In this document: positions 45,130 through 56,592 of the stretch, one piece after another
Numbering within the stretch: position 1 is the stretch's first letter
Layout of the letters: the number at the start of each line of letters is the position of its first letter
NCBI GenBank assembly: GCA_022579005.1
Contig: MU401524.1
Span: 62,001 to 126,000 of the forward strand
DNA from: Poronia punctata
Taxonomy: Eukaryota; Ascomycota; Sordariomycetes; Xylariales; Xylariaceae
Length of the DNA stretch: 64,000 nt
Direction of reading: 5' to 3'
Notes under the pieces: generated by a model
Told to the model about the DNA's origin: nothing
Databases searched by the model: none
The model's input: the letters and a program-made list of their open reading frames with translations, nothing else
Program-made: the position numbers and the translations under genes

Positions 45130-47094
45130 TCAAGACTTCTCGAATAGCTTTTCTAGTTCAGCCAAAGATACGCCGATGAGTCGCGAAAGACGCTTCTTCA
45201 GCTCCTCTACCGAGGGCTCGCTGCTGTGTTCCTGGCTGTCCCTCCCGTTCCCGCCAAGACATATAGAGGAAATGCCGTAGTCCTCGTTCCCGTTCCCGTT
45301 CTCGTTCTCGTCTCCATCACAGGAGATGAACCGCTGTACTTGTCGTTTTGTGGAATTCTTTGCGTATTCCCGATGGGCCTGTTGCTTCTTCTCCCTTGTG
45401 TACCCTGTGTCTTCTAGTGGCGATGCTGTCTGCCGTACTCGTGGGGGGTACATACCGCCCAACCCGGTCCTACTCACAGATATGGCATGTGCTCGGCTCA
45501 CGTTCACGATTCGAGGGCTGTCTTCAATTCTCCTTGGTACTGCTAGACTCGACATTGCTTTCCGGATCAAAACAGTCGTACTTATCGGCCGAGCTAATGA
45601 AGACGTCTTGTCGTCCCCTGCCGTTTCGGGTTCATCACTTGTCACCCGTATAATGGTGCGTGGTGTAGCCATTGTCCCCGAAAACGGTCTTTTCGATGCA
45701 ACGTCCCTACCAGATACGTGTTCCCGGGGCATCGGCTCGCGCATGGCGTCTGTCGGTGGCGTAGGGAGCTCGAACTCGGGGAAGACATCGTCGTCGAATT
45801 GGGGAAGACGGAACCACGCCCCTGGCCGACGGTTCCAGACCCACCCATCATCTCGTCCTCGGCCGTCACAGTGAAAGTCAGCAATGGCCGCCGTGGCATG
45901 CTCCAGAGTCTTGTGTAAGCCCACGGTTTGTAGCGCGATGCTGGATAGCTGTGGACGGATCAACGCTGTCGCTTCGTCCATATTGGTAATCGTAGACCAG
46001 TGTTCTTGTCGAAATAGACGAGCGATACTAAGTAAGAGCAAAGGCTTGCGTTAGCTAAGTTGGGTGACAAGAGGAAGAGCATGAAGGATTCTTATAGGAG
46101 ATAAACATTGATTCCTTACTAGTCTACGCGGATGGAGTAGTGTGCGCGATACTTGGGTCTGATACGATGGTGATCCCAGCTAAGCGCCTGTCGCCACGCA
46201 ATACCGTCCGCGAAGCTGAAATCCCTCTTCAGTCGGTCGAGCTCACGGATAGACACTGGGGTCCAGCCGCCGAAGATGGAGGCGACGAAGCTATCGCCGA
46301 GCTCCATCTCTAGATCGGCTCCGTAGAAGGGCTCCCGGAGATGGCGGCTTAGGGCCCGGCGGTCCCTCCAGTAGATCGCGTGGCCCAGTCTTAATCCATT
46401 GTCAGCAGGACCTGCTTATGATGAGAAAGGGGACCAGTGACAAAGGTAGTGTCTGTGCGCTTGCTTACTCGTGTAATATCGTTACTGTCGTCATGAATGC
46501 AGTGAGAAGATATTCCTCGCTCTGCGCTTTCCCCTGGCGACGCAACTCTGCTAAGCGAGTTGGATACTCGGCCATGACAAGAGCCGTCAAGTTCCTCGAC
46601 TTCTCGTGAGGAGAAATCTTGTCGAATCTCCTGATCGTGTGGTAATTGTCTAGGTCTTCGAGAGAGAAGGCTCCTCTGGGATGACGACAAGTATAGCCAT
46701 TCCAACCCCTCTTCTGGAAGATTTCATCGTCTATCTGCCACTGTATCGATTTTGGGAACTCGTCTCGCAGCCTATCTTGCGCAGAATCATTCCATCTGGC
46801 CCGTCGTTCAGCATCTGCCCACGAAGCTTTATGGTGTCGTACTATTGAATAGGGGGGAGAAGATGTGGATGTTGCTGCTACGCTGCCGGGGTAGTTGGTG
46901 TCGAATATGTTGTCTATCAGAAAATCCGATACCCAGGGCAACCCGACCGTTTCGAGAATTCTGCTTGCTAGCAATAAAGGTTGTTGGAGTTCCGCCCAAA
47001 GATCCGCCCTTGTTGCATCCCAGTTCCCTAGAGCTGGATGAACCTGCCCCTCAAGACTGGCTTCCGACTTGATTCCTGTTCCTGTGAAGCCCAT
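45130..47094 (-). CDS. Putative HELGH zinc metallopeptidase-like protein
   Basis: Three exons (47094-46469, 46389-46120, 46027-45130) and introns of 79 and 92 nt give 597 aa. The key feature is HELGH at 208-212, the HExxH zinc-binding motif, formed only when the first intron is removed (CAC GA | A CTG GGC CAC). It sits in a hydrophobic helix (MTTVTILHELGHAIYW). Glu236 or Glu238 in GADLEMELGDSF, about 25 residues on, is a plausible third ligand, as in gluzincins. The N-terminal 200 residues contain Trp/Arg-rich segments of no known family. The C-terminal half is low-complexity and ends with a Leu-rich helix. There is no signal peptide, so it is likely intracellular. I know no named homologue. 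The protease activity is inference from the motif. Confidence 0.75.
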
Positions 47095-47623
47095 TGTGTG
47101 CCTTGTCAGTATTTATTCAATGTCCTGTACCGCAGAACTTTGACATATTTATGGCTGACTATACTTTACCTATTGCCTGACATCTTACTAGCTCTCTTCT
47201 GTCCCAATTCTTGGGCGTTGAACCAGGTTGGACCGCAACGCGGTGAAACTTCTCTCCAACGGCCCATGTTGCCATCATTAAAGATTGTACGTATCATGAT
47301 GAGCAGCTCTCCCTCCAAAGAAAAGGAGAACCTTGGCGAAATAAGTATATGAACAAAGGTAAAGGGAAAGAATCGAAACGTCAACTGTCACTTGCTTCAT
47401 TCGACAGCGTCTATCGCCCCGTTACATTCCAGTCTTTCCAGGGCAGAGTACCGATACAGGCCGAGGAATTCTAAGTAGGTTAGGCAATCTATAGCCTCAT
47501 CCTTGGCCCAATCCGGAGCAATCCAACATTTTGGTGTAGTCGATGTCTCAGCCATATTGCCTGCGTTCGTCTATCTATCCATTTTATGCCATTACGTATC
47601 TGTCCGTATATCCAAATTATCCC
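47095..47623. other. Intergenic
   Basis: Promoter of the zincin-like gene and 3' flank of the phosphatase gene; nothing else is supported. Confidence 0.5.
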
Positions 47624-48650
47624 TTAGCTCTCATACTCCATCCTACCATCTCCTACGACACGCCAGAATTCCTCCACAATCTCCTTCTGTCCGCTCGGCG
47701 CGCCGCGAACGGCAAGGTACTTGCGCGAATCGATAGCGGGGTCCCAGATGCCCGGATTCCCACTAGCCATGATGCCGCCCGCCTCGGAAAGGATGCACCA
47801 GCCGGCGCAGACATCCCAGGCCCAGCAGCCGCCCTCCCAATACAGATCGAGCTGGCCGGCGGCGACGGCGCAGAGATTGAGCGCGGCACTACCGAGGCTA
47901 CGCAGCGAATGCACCATGGATCCGCCCGATTCCTTGGACGCGCACAGCTTGCGGAACACTTCGGTCTTGACGTCGTAATTGACCCCGTCCCGCTGACTAC
48001 CCCACTCGATGGCGACGAGGCTCGTGTCCAAGCCCCCGAGCGGCTGTGGGCTTTTCGCTACCGGCAGCTTGCTCTTCCGGCCTTGGCCTTGGACACCCCA
48101 GTTCGCCCCGACCGTCATAAAGGCCCCCTGTCCGCGGATGGCCGTGTACAGGGTGTCTAGCCAGGGGTTGTACACGACGCCCACGGCGGGGACGCGGTCG
48201 ACGGCGAAGCCTAGGGAGATGCACGCGTGCGGGAACCCGTGCACGAAGTTGGTCGTGCCGTCGATGGGGTCGACGATGAAGGTGGGTTTCTCCGTTACCT
48301 GAACTCCTGGTTTGTACGTCTCCTCGCCGACAAAGTCAAAGGTGGGGTATGCGGCTGTCAGACGCGAGGATACGAGGGCCTCGACCGCTTTGTCCGTCTC
48401 CGTCACGATGTCGGCAGCTGTTTTTACATATTAGGAGATGGGATGTTGTGATCAAGGGTCATATGAACCTCCCTCCTTACTCGTGACTGTTGTTGTTCAT
48501 GTCTAAGGAAAGAAAGAAAGAAAAGAACTTACAATTGAGCTTCGTTCCTGTATCGATACCGGCGGGGTTTGCCGCCAACATCATCCGGCCGGCTTCGTGA
48601 GCCACCGAGATGAGCTTATCGTGGATTTCCTGGAGGTTGAGGTCTGCCAT
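47624..48650 (-). CDS. Inositol monophosphatase family enzyme
   Basis: Two exons (48650-48533, 48417-47624) and a 115 nt intron give 303 aa. The family hydrolyses myo-inositol phosphates with Mg2+ (Li+-sensitive) in the cytosol; fungal QutG belongs to the same family. Metal-site motifs are intact: NSADIVTETD at 39-48 (formed across the intron), GEE at 70-72, DPIDGTTN at 89-96, and the second signature around EGGCWAWDVCAGWCILSEAGG. The length is normal. IDH2 diverges from it, 832 bp away. No quinate genes are visible nearby, so a general inositol-phosphate or related sugar-phosphate role is more likely than QutG. Confidence 0.93.
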
Positions 48651-49482
48651 GTTTTGGTCTTTTTGTCTTACACGAGTAGGTTAGGTAGGTATTTGATGAT
48701 ATCCAAGCAACGCAATAGTAGTAGTTGTGAGGCTAAAGCTTTGAAAGTACGTGTAAATCTACTGATTTAACCTAGACTAAAAATAGTACCTAACCTACAA
48801 ATACATCGCACGATTTACAATCTGGTGCTTCACTATTTATTTCCCACAACAATTGGTAGGTATCACATGTACACACTTCATAACCTTACGTACATTTACT
48901 TCATACCTTTACATGTATGTTGTGGTGGGGGTTTTGACGCAATGACAGCATCCCGGACCAACCTTCTTTGCCATGTGGATAGAATCGTCACATGTAATTG
49001 GGTAAAGAGAGTGCTGTTAAAGTTTCTTGATACAAAATCTGCACTAAGATAACAAAAGCTGGTGTTGTTGCATGCCGGGATTTCAGTTCCATCACTTCAT
49101 GTCAGCTGCGGGAGGCTGGTGCGGACCGTAGGTAGGACCCGCCTTCCAGAAAAACTACATAAGGTAGGTACATGTAAGGTTAAACCGGGATGACCTAATT
49201 TAGCTACACGAGTACTTACCTAAAGTACCTGCCTTAACAAGGGTAGGAATGGAGTCGTAGCTACAACAGAGTCTTGTGCCGTTAGTCCGTTGCTGGCAAG
49301 TCAGCTACCATAACCTAGCTCCATTGTAACTGTTGCCCGACACCACCCGAGGGCAGGAAAACTGGTCTTGTAAAATTCCCCACGCAGCGCAACATTTGCT
49401 TCTTTCTCTTGCGCGAGCTTTTCCTTCACCCTAATTACCTTCATAAAACCATTCTTCCAGCCGCGTCCAAAGTTTCAACACA
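48651..49482. other. Divergent promoter region, phosphatase / IDH2
   Basis: Shared upstream region. A TATA-like CATAAAACC lies about 40 bp before the IDH2 ATG, within a pyrimidine-rich leader. Confidence 0.5.
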
Positions 49483-51016
49483 ATGCTGAGCCTCCGCGCC
49501 GTCGCTGCCCCTGTGCGGCGCCAATGTTTTACCGCCGCTCCCCGGGCTACGACTACTTTCTACTTCCAGGTGCGCTACTACGTTTTGCCAAGTCTTCGTC
49601 ACGACTTTTTTTTTTGTTGGAAAATGTTGCTGGTCGGTTGGTCGCTAACCAATGCTTTCAGAACCGGAGGTTCTACTCGGACAAGGTTGCCAAGTTTCAC
49701 GGCAAGAAGAACTCGGATGTATGTTTGTTCAACCATATCCTCTCTGGCGCCCACCAAACATCTTATCGCGAAGCCATGCCGAAAATAACTCAGGCTTCAA
49801 AATCTCTACGATCACACCTGACAACCAGCCACCTGGAAACTATCCAGGCAACAAGCCAGATGTACTAACACGCCCATCACAATTTACAGGGCCGCTACAC
49901 GGTCAGCATAATCGAGGGTGACGGCATTGGTCCCGAGATCTCGCAAGCTGTAAAGGACATCTTCGAGGCCGCCAAGGTTTGTCCTTCCAGTACTTCCGTG
50001 GGTTATTTTGTATAGACGCCAACTAACACGCCGCGTCTAGACACCAATTGCCTGGGAGCCTGTTGATGTCACTCCTATCCTCAAGAATGGAAAGACTGCC
50101 ATTCCCGACGCCACCATTGAGAGCATCGAGAGGAACAAGGTTGCTCTAAAGGGACCTTTGGCTGTACGTCATAGAAGACGACGACGACTCTTGGCCGTGG
50201 GACAAAAGCGCTAACCGCGAACAGACGCCCGTTGGTAAGGGCCATGTATCCCTCAACCTGACCCTCCGACGCACATTCAACCTCTTCGCCAACCTGCGCC
50301 CTTGCCGCTCTGTTGCCGGCTACAAGACCCCCTACGACAACGTCGACACCGTCCTGATCCGAGAGAACACCGAGGGCGAGTACTCCGGCATTGAACACGT
50401 CGTTGTCGACGGCGTTGTCCAGAGCATCAAGCTCATCACCCGCGAGGCTAGCGAGCGTGTCCTGCGATTCGCCTTCCAGCACGCCCAGGAGATTGGCCGC
50501 AAGAAGGTTCGCGTCGTGCACAAGGCCACCATCATGAAGATGTCGGATGGTCTCTTCTTGAACGTCGCCCGTGACGTGGCCAAGGATTTCCCCGATATCG
50601 AGTTCGATGCCGAGCTCCTCGACAACACCTGCCTGAAGATGGTCACCGACCCCATCCCCTACAACGACAAGGTCCTGGTCATGCCCAACCTGTACGGTGA
50701 CATTCTTTCCGATATGTGCGCCGGTCTGATCGGTGGTCTGGGTCTGACCCCCTCGGGCAACATCGGTGACGAGTGCTCCATCTTCGAGGCCGTCCACGGT
50801 TCCGCCCCCGATATTGCCGGCAAGGGTCTTGCCAACCCCACCGCCCTTCTTCTCAGCTCCATGATGATGCTGCGACATATGGGTCTCACCGAGTACGCCG
50901 ACCGCATCGAGCGTGCCACTTTCGATACCCTAGCCGAGGGCAAGGCTCTGACCGGCGATCTGGGCGGCAAGGCCAAGACTCACGAGTACGCCGAGGCCAT
51001 CATCTCCCGACTGTAG
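49483..51016 (+). CDS. idh2: NAD-isocitrate dehydrogenase, catalytic subunit (mitochondrial)
   Basis: Five exons (49483-49569, 49662-49718, 49890-49976, 50041-50163, 50225-51016) give 381 aa. It catalyses NAD-dependent oxidative decarboxylation of isocitrate to 2-oxoglutarate in the TCA cycle, together with the regulatory IDH1 subunit. A basic presequence ([16 protein letters not shown]) precedes the isopropylmalate/isocitrate dehydrogenase fold with GDGIGPEI. The catalytic-type motifs [42 protein letters not shown] and [14 protein letters not shown] identify IDH2 rather than IDH1, which has diverged substrate and metal residues. The third intron donor is GTTTGT; the others are GTGCGC, GTATGT and GTACGT. 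All introns are phase 0. The length matches fungal orthologues. A 265-codon open frame on the opposite strand is a shadow of the high GC third positions. Confidence 0.96.
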
Positions 51017-51727
51017 ATACTAAAATTATGAAACCAACCTACATCCTCTTTTCCTTTTTATCCTCCGCCTCATACCCCACTGCCTGTCATCAGCAGTACC
51101 GGAAAGAAAATCTATAATTTCATTAAACCCTCTCTCCGTCCTCCCGTTTTTGTTTAGAAGGAAGGGCAAGGAAAGGGGGTAAAAGAAAGGGGGGAAGGGG
51201 GCTGCAGCTACGATTCAGGCTAGATTAGGCTAGGCTAGGCGGGTAGACTGTACAACAGGAACACCAAGCGACATGTATGAAATGAAACAAAACAAAACAA
51301 AACAGAAACAAAATATTGAACTTGTGCATGTGATGTGATGTGATGGTGGTATTGCCGGCGTTGATGCTTAAGCTGTTTACTTACTTACCTCCTAGTCGAC
51401 AGCACAAGATCTACCTAGGTTAAGAGCAACGATAGATACATGGGAGGGTCAAACATTCCTTCAAAAATGAATGAACAGCTTGCAGCAAGTATATGTCTGT
51501 ATATATAACACTCTTTATCTTTCAAGTTTTTGTTATTATTATTAGGTAGTATGTATGTATTATCTTTTTATCATGAAAGTTCGGTTCTCATTCATTACCT
51601 ACCTACGTATCGTATCCATTGTGATGATGGCCAGGCCAGGCCAACCCTCTGATCTGATCCGATCCGTCTATAGTATAGTCAAGTAGCACAAGAATTTTGG
51701 TCTATCAGACAGACAAGAAAGACAGAA

Positions 51728-51752
51728 AGACAGACAGACAGACAGACAGACA
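51728..51752. repeat. (GACA)n microsatellite
   Basis: About six GACA units. Confidence 0.9.
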
Positions 51753-52000
51753 GTTATCCGATCCAACTCCTTATTACAATCGCAGACCTGGGGTCATGTT
51801 GACAAGAAATAATAGTCGCGAGACCATTTCCTTTTTCTCTACCCCTTTCCTTGCCTTTTCATTTCATTCATTATGTCGTTCGTGACAGGTTGGTCTTTTT
51901 TTTTTCTTTTCCTTTTGCTCTCTCCTTCCGCCATTTTGTCTATATCCGTTGTTGTGTTATTGCGCAAAAGTGTGTATCATGTGAATCGATCGTCGTTAGG

Positions 52001-52062
52001 GTTTGTTTGTTTGTTTGTTTGTTTGTTTGTTTGTTTGTTTGTTTGTTTGTTTGTTTGTTTGT
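52001..52062. repeat. (GTTT)n microsatellite
   Basis: About fifteen uninterrupted GTTT units, followed by GGACAGGATA repeats. Confidence 0.97.
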
Positions 52063-52279
52063 TAGACAGGATAGGACAGGATAGGACAGGAGGTGTGGGG
52101 GTAGGGTGTGTGTCCTTGTCCATCGTATATATATCAATCATACTTGTACAGGAAAGGGGATCTTAAAACAAGTGGCCCCATCCAGAGGTCAGTTTGTCTT
52201 CTTCTGAATCTGACCCTGACTCTGACTCCGACTCTGAAAATACTGGTGTGGCTGAATTGTAAGGAAGAGACGACGATGA

Positions 52280-55200
52280 CTAGGCGTGTTGATCCTGCGA
52301 ATTCGCCTCCGAGGTAGTTTCAGTAGTGGTTAGGATAGGCTCGACATCGGCTTCGGATTGGAAAGGGCCTGTGTCCTCGTGGGGTGGACTTGGTTCTCGA
52401 GGAGGGACGTTTGCTTGTTGGTGGGAAAGTGTGCCGTGGTGGTGGTCGTTGTCGTTGCTGTGAAGGGGTGCTACTGCTTGCTGGGGAGATTCTGTGGCCT
52501 GAGGAGGTTCTGTATGCTGAGATGGTTCGGTATGCTGGAAAGGTTCTGTATGCTGAGAGGGTTCTGTGTGCTGAGGAGGTTCTGTATGCTGAGGAGAAGC
52601 ATGTGCATGTTGAGTAGAGTCTATATGCTGAGGGGATGTAGCATGCTGAGGGGGTGAAACTTGTGCGACTTCCGCCATATGTTGTGGACTAGCCGCAACC
52701 TGAGGGTGGTCATCCTGGAATGTTGCTTGGGGAGGCATGGGAATAGGTTGGCCAAGGGTTGGCGAGTTCAGCAACAGTTGAGCGCAGAAGAGGAATTCAA
52801 GCGACCGAGAATCTGTAGGCTGGAAATTATTGTGATTGTAGCGCATATGTAGAAAGTGGGCTATTTCATTACTAGTTAGTAAGTGTTTAAGGGGGGATAT
52901 AAGGGGGGTTTAGGTAGAAGAAGCTTACGTGTCACATTCAAATCTTGGAAATACTTCCTGACGGTAGGAGTATCGTCGTCGGCAGTAATGACCATGTCGG
53001 GTTCGCTTTGGTACGTCTTGGGAAGAACATGTCTGATGACCAGAAGCATTCTCAAAAGTTCTGTAAGACCGTGTCCTTGGTTTGTGTAGCTACCCGGCGG
53101 TCTCTCCAAGGGCCACTTGGGACGGAGATTCTCCTCGTCCCAAGCCTTGAAGGCCCAGGTGGTCTTCTCGAGGCAGTTCAAAAAGAGCATGACGGTCAGA
53201 AACATGGGGAAGCCAAGCCTGGTCTTCCCATCCTGCAGGCTCCGCTGAATACCATTCAACAGGTTCTTGCTCGCTACGGACGCCTTACGTTCGGCAGCGG
53301 CTGTGAGTTGCATGCAGATGTTGCTATATGCCTCGCTTTCCGTGTCATCCTTGATCCAATGATCCTCGACCTCGGGTTGGGGGGATCTGACTAACATAGT
53401 CCATTGTCGTTCGCGGTCCATTATCTCTACAATCCCCCACAGCTCGAGGGACCGCTTCAACAGTTCATCGTTGGTCTCTCGGGCGATCTGGTCAGCAGTC
53501 TGCAGCGTGATACGAACGTGTGGAGAAGGTTCGTCGGCAATGTATTCTGGCAGCATGCGACGCATGTAGGCTTCGACCTTTCCCGGGATATCTTCCTTGT
53601 CGTTGTCAATGAGGATGACGGGCTTTGGTTTGTTCATCTTCATTTCAGTCTCATCTGCCGGGTGACCTTGGAAGACTTGGAAGGAAATACTTTGTCTAGT
53701 TGCTGGGAAGTGCGAGGCCTCAACAATAACACCGGTATTCTCCAAGTGATATGAATTAGCATACCCATTGATCCGTTTCTGCACCATGACGACCTGCACG
53801 CCAGCAGAATAAAGGTCGATGAATTCAGACAGTCTTGTTCTCACACATCCCGTCCTCCACACTCTTGGAGATAACACCTTCTTACAAGTATCGCACGGCG
53901 TGCCCTTTGAGCAGGTCTTGCGCAGGATACGGCAACGAATGCATGCGCCGATCCGACGTACCTCTTGTACCTCTCTTCGGCGGCTAGAGTCAAACCTCGC
54001 ACGGCTATGGCGGTGGCGAGGACCGTTGGCACCTATGGTGGTATCCATCCGATAACCACCCTTGTTCAGGGATGACCCTAATTGATGGCCGTGGTCGACT
54101 ACTGTTGCGGGACCATGTAGGTCCTCCGACATGTATGTCATTGTCATCCCATCCCAAGGCGCGGACGGTTCAGGCGTGTTCACGGTATTCTCGGTATTCA
54201 CAGTGTTCATGGTGCTTACCGTGTTTACCGTGTTTACCGTGTCCGTGTTTGCCGTGTGCGTGGTTGTTGTTGTTGTTGTTGTTGTTGTATCTACTGAATT
54301 TACCGTATTTTCTGCATCGACAGGGGCCGGTGTCTCATGCACTCTTTCAGGCTCTCTGTGATCCTCTGTATAGTCCATCACCATTTCAGATGATGGTGCG
54401 GCTTGCGCAATTTGCTCAGCGAGGGCATTGCTGAATACATGTAAATGCGGATCCAGTAGCTGGGAGGTGAGTCGAGCCGTCGCAGCGGCCGCTACAGACA
54501 AATCCGTCTGCGAAGGGGATGATGTCGATTGCAAGAACTGTCCCACTTGCCCCAGTCGCTGCTCTACAGTAGAGAGCCCCTGATGTTCAAAGTTGATGGG
54601 ATTTCTCTGTGGGGTTGTATCTTCACAAATCAGGAGTCAGCGGTAATGCACACAGCAGTAAAATGATGGCTAGAGTAGACATGGCACACCTCTTCTATCC
54701 TGCTGGGGCTGGTCATTGTAATTCAGAGATTGGTTCTCTATGGTGTACTGGTCATGGATCTCGAACGGGTTTGATCCTGTTCCCGTGGCTGCGATATTAG
54801 GGAGAGCAGCAGCCAAGGTAGTTTGGACGGCTTCGGTGGTAGGATCATGAGCCGTGTGGTCATCGTGCTTTGAGCTGCTGGCTTCTATGCGCGATACCTC
54901 TGCCAGAGCTTCTAATGGTGCCCAAATGCCATTCTGAGCCTGGCCCTGTGAGCTATGAAAATCATGACCCTGGTGAATGCCCTCTTCCCTCAAAACACCA
55001 GCACCAGCACCAGCGCCTAAACCAGGACCAGGGCCTGTATTAGGCCTGGAATGCAAAAGTCCGTCACCAATCTGCTGGTTCGGGCCATTTTTAATCCCAT
55101 GATGGGCCAAGCAGACATTAATGCGCTCTGCTTCGGTCATTGCCGGACATCCTTTTGTGATATGCCTAATGAGGCTATCATAACGACCTTTCTCATTCCA

Positions 55201-55305
55201 TTCTCCACAGGCCTTGCACTTGTACCGATATCTGTTGCTGCTATCATTGAGCTTTGCGCCTCTGTCGAAAAACTGCTCAATGAGCGGATGGGGCCGGCGA
55301 CCCAT
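52280..55305 (-). CDS. BED-finger plus Zn2Cys6-type regulator
   Basis: Three exons (55305-54690, 54620-52929, 52860-52280) and introns of 69 and 68 nt give 962 aa. The N-terminus is a BED-type zinc finger (CKACGEW...SLIRHITKGC, residues about 29-56). A central cysteine cluster at about 432-464 has the Zn2Cys6 pattern CIRCRILRKTCSKGTPCDTC...C, followed by the conserved LYSAGVQVVMVQKRIN block. Both modules bind DNA, so a nuclear transcription factor is likely. Between them lie a (T)10-type threonine run and NTVNT repeats (about 311-354). The C-terminus has tandem QHTEP-type repeats and His/Gln-rich sequence. The first junction gives DRRDTTPQ and the second VTPHFLHM; both keep frame. The target genes are unknown. 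The right-arm neighbours are also regulators. Confidence 0.85.
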
Positions 55306-56592
55306 CTTGCCCTACTCGCGCCCGTGCTTGTGATCTTGGCAACCTGGTGCAACGACAGAGAGGTGTGTGATAATAAAACTGGCAGAATTCCGAAGCGGTG
55401 AGCAGAAAGTTTTCACCACCTAGAACTGATCATGCCAAGGAATATTACTATTGGATAAAATGCTGCAGAAGATTCCATTCCCATTCCGTGATGTAAATTT
55501 GACTAGCGTGCTTTTATTTTTATTTTTCTCAGGTCGCAACTTCATACCCACATATTATGACGTACCTACACCAAGTGTCAATTACCTAGCCCACAGGCTG
55601 TCCTAACCTTACTCGTAATGATAAGGTACCTAGGAAGTACTGTAGATTATACACGTACATGTATAACCTCGAGGTTGTCTACCTATATACTCGTACCTAC
55701 CTATTCTGTAGATTGTATGTCACCCAGGTAGAGCACCGCAGATTTTCAACTCATAGATTTCACTATCCAACTCAGTAGTCTAGCCATATCCGGCATAACA
55801 CGCTCTCCCACAACCACCATACCTAATTTGCACCAATTCCCTATACAAAAGTAAAATGCATCCTGTGGATCTATGTGACCTGTGTTAAACCTACAGTCAG
55901 TTATGTAGCAAAAACAACACTGCAAGATCGCAATTGACTATATCTCGGCAGCCAAAATAGCAGCTAATACTAAAAAAGCACATAGCGGCGTAGGGCTATA
56001 TAAGGACCATAAAATAAAGCTAGTCCGAAAAAAATTGAAGCGCAAGTAATGTAATAATATAAAAAACAGTTAAGTAAGGGGGGGGGGGGGGTAGGTAGTC
56101 CGGTAAGGCCCTTAGCAAAGGTTAAAGGGTGTTAGAGGTACGTACCAAAAAATCGACTGTAGGTTTAACGTTATTGACTAAATAAGGTATAGTAGTTGCG
56201 GAGATATGCCTTATGCCAGATGCGGCTAGACTACTGAGTTAGATAGTGAAATCTATGAGTTGAAAATCTGCGGTGCAGGTAGAGTACTACCTAACCGTAA
56301 CGGCTTAGGGCAGGTAATCTAAAGCCAGCTTGAGCATGGGGTGTGTACACCGTCAGACTGTCAAACCAGAATAGGTGTGTGTTTCTACTTGATAGGTGCT
56401 CGTTGCATCAACTTTATCTTGTGTTTTGTCTAGAGTCGGCACAACTAGTAGCGACTCAACACATTACCCTGTAAAGCGCACATGATTGAAACCGACTGAA
56501 GAGGAAGTCTCCTTTCCATCGCCCTCGTGCTCTTTCGCTTGAAATACTTTTCTCTGACAACATTTTGTGTGCAGAGCGTTTCAGGCAGTGGC
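55306..56592. other. Intergenic with a TIR element
   Basis: No protein gene; 55734-56275 is a MITE-like element (own entry). The rest is the promoter of the BED/Zn2Cys6 gene and the 3' flank of the next gene. TACTCGTA is at 55688-55695. Confidence 0.6.
55734..56275. mobile_element. 542 bp MITE-like TIR element with 9 bp target duplication
   Basis: Terminal inverted repeats of about 65 bp start CACCGCAGATTTTCAACTCA on the left and as the complement on the right, with only a few mismatches. The element is bounded by identical 9 bp direct repeats CAGGTAGAG (55725-55733 and 56276-56284). The interior is AT-rich, has a short G run near 56080 and lacks any transposase frame. A 9 bp duplication with long TIRs is typical of Mutator-like (MULE) nonautonomous elements. 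The near-identical arms suggest fairly recent movement. Confidence 0.9.

Larger units (their letters stand above)
51017..52279. other. Convergent intergenic region with microsatellites
   Basis: No gene. It contains the IDH2 3' flank, AAAAC repeats near 51290, (GACA)n at 51728-51752 and (GTTT)n at 52001-52062. Confidence 0.6.

Noticed and set aside
50081..50878. 265-codon open frame on the minus strand
   Set aside because: It is antisense to the long IDH2 exon, whose family motifs are unambiguous. The frame is kept open by the strong codon bias of that exon.
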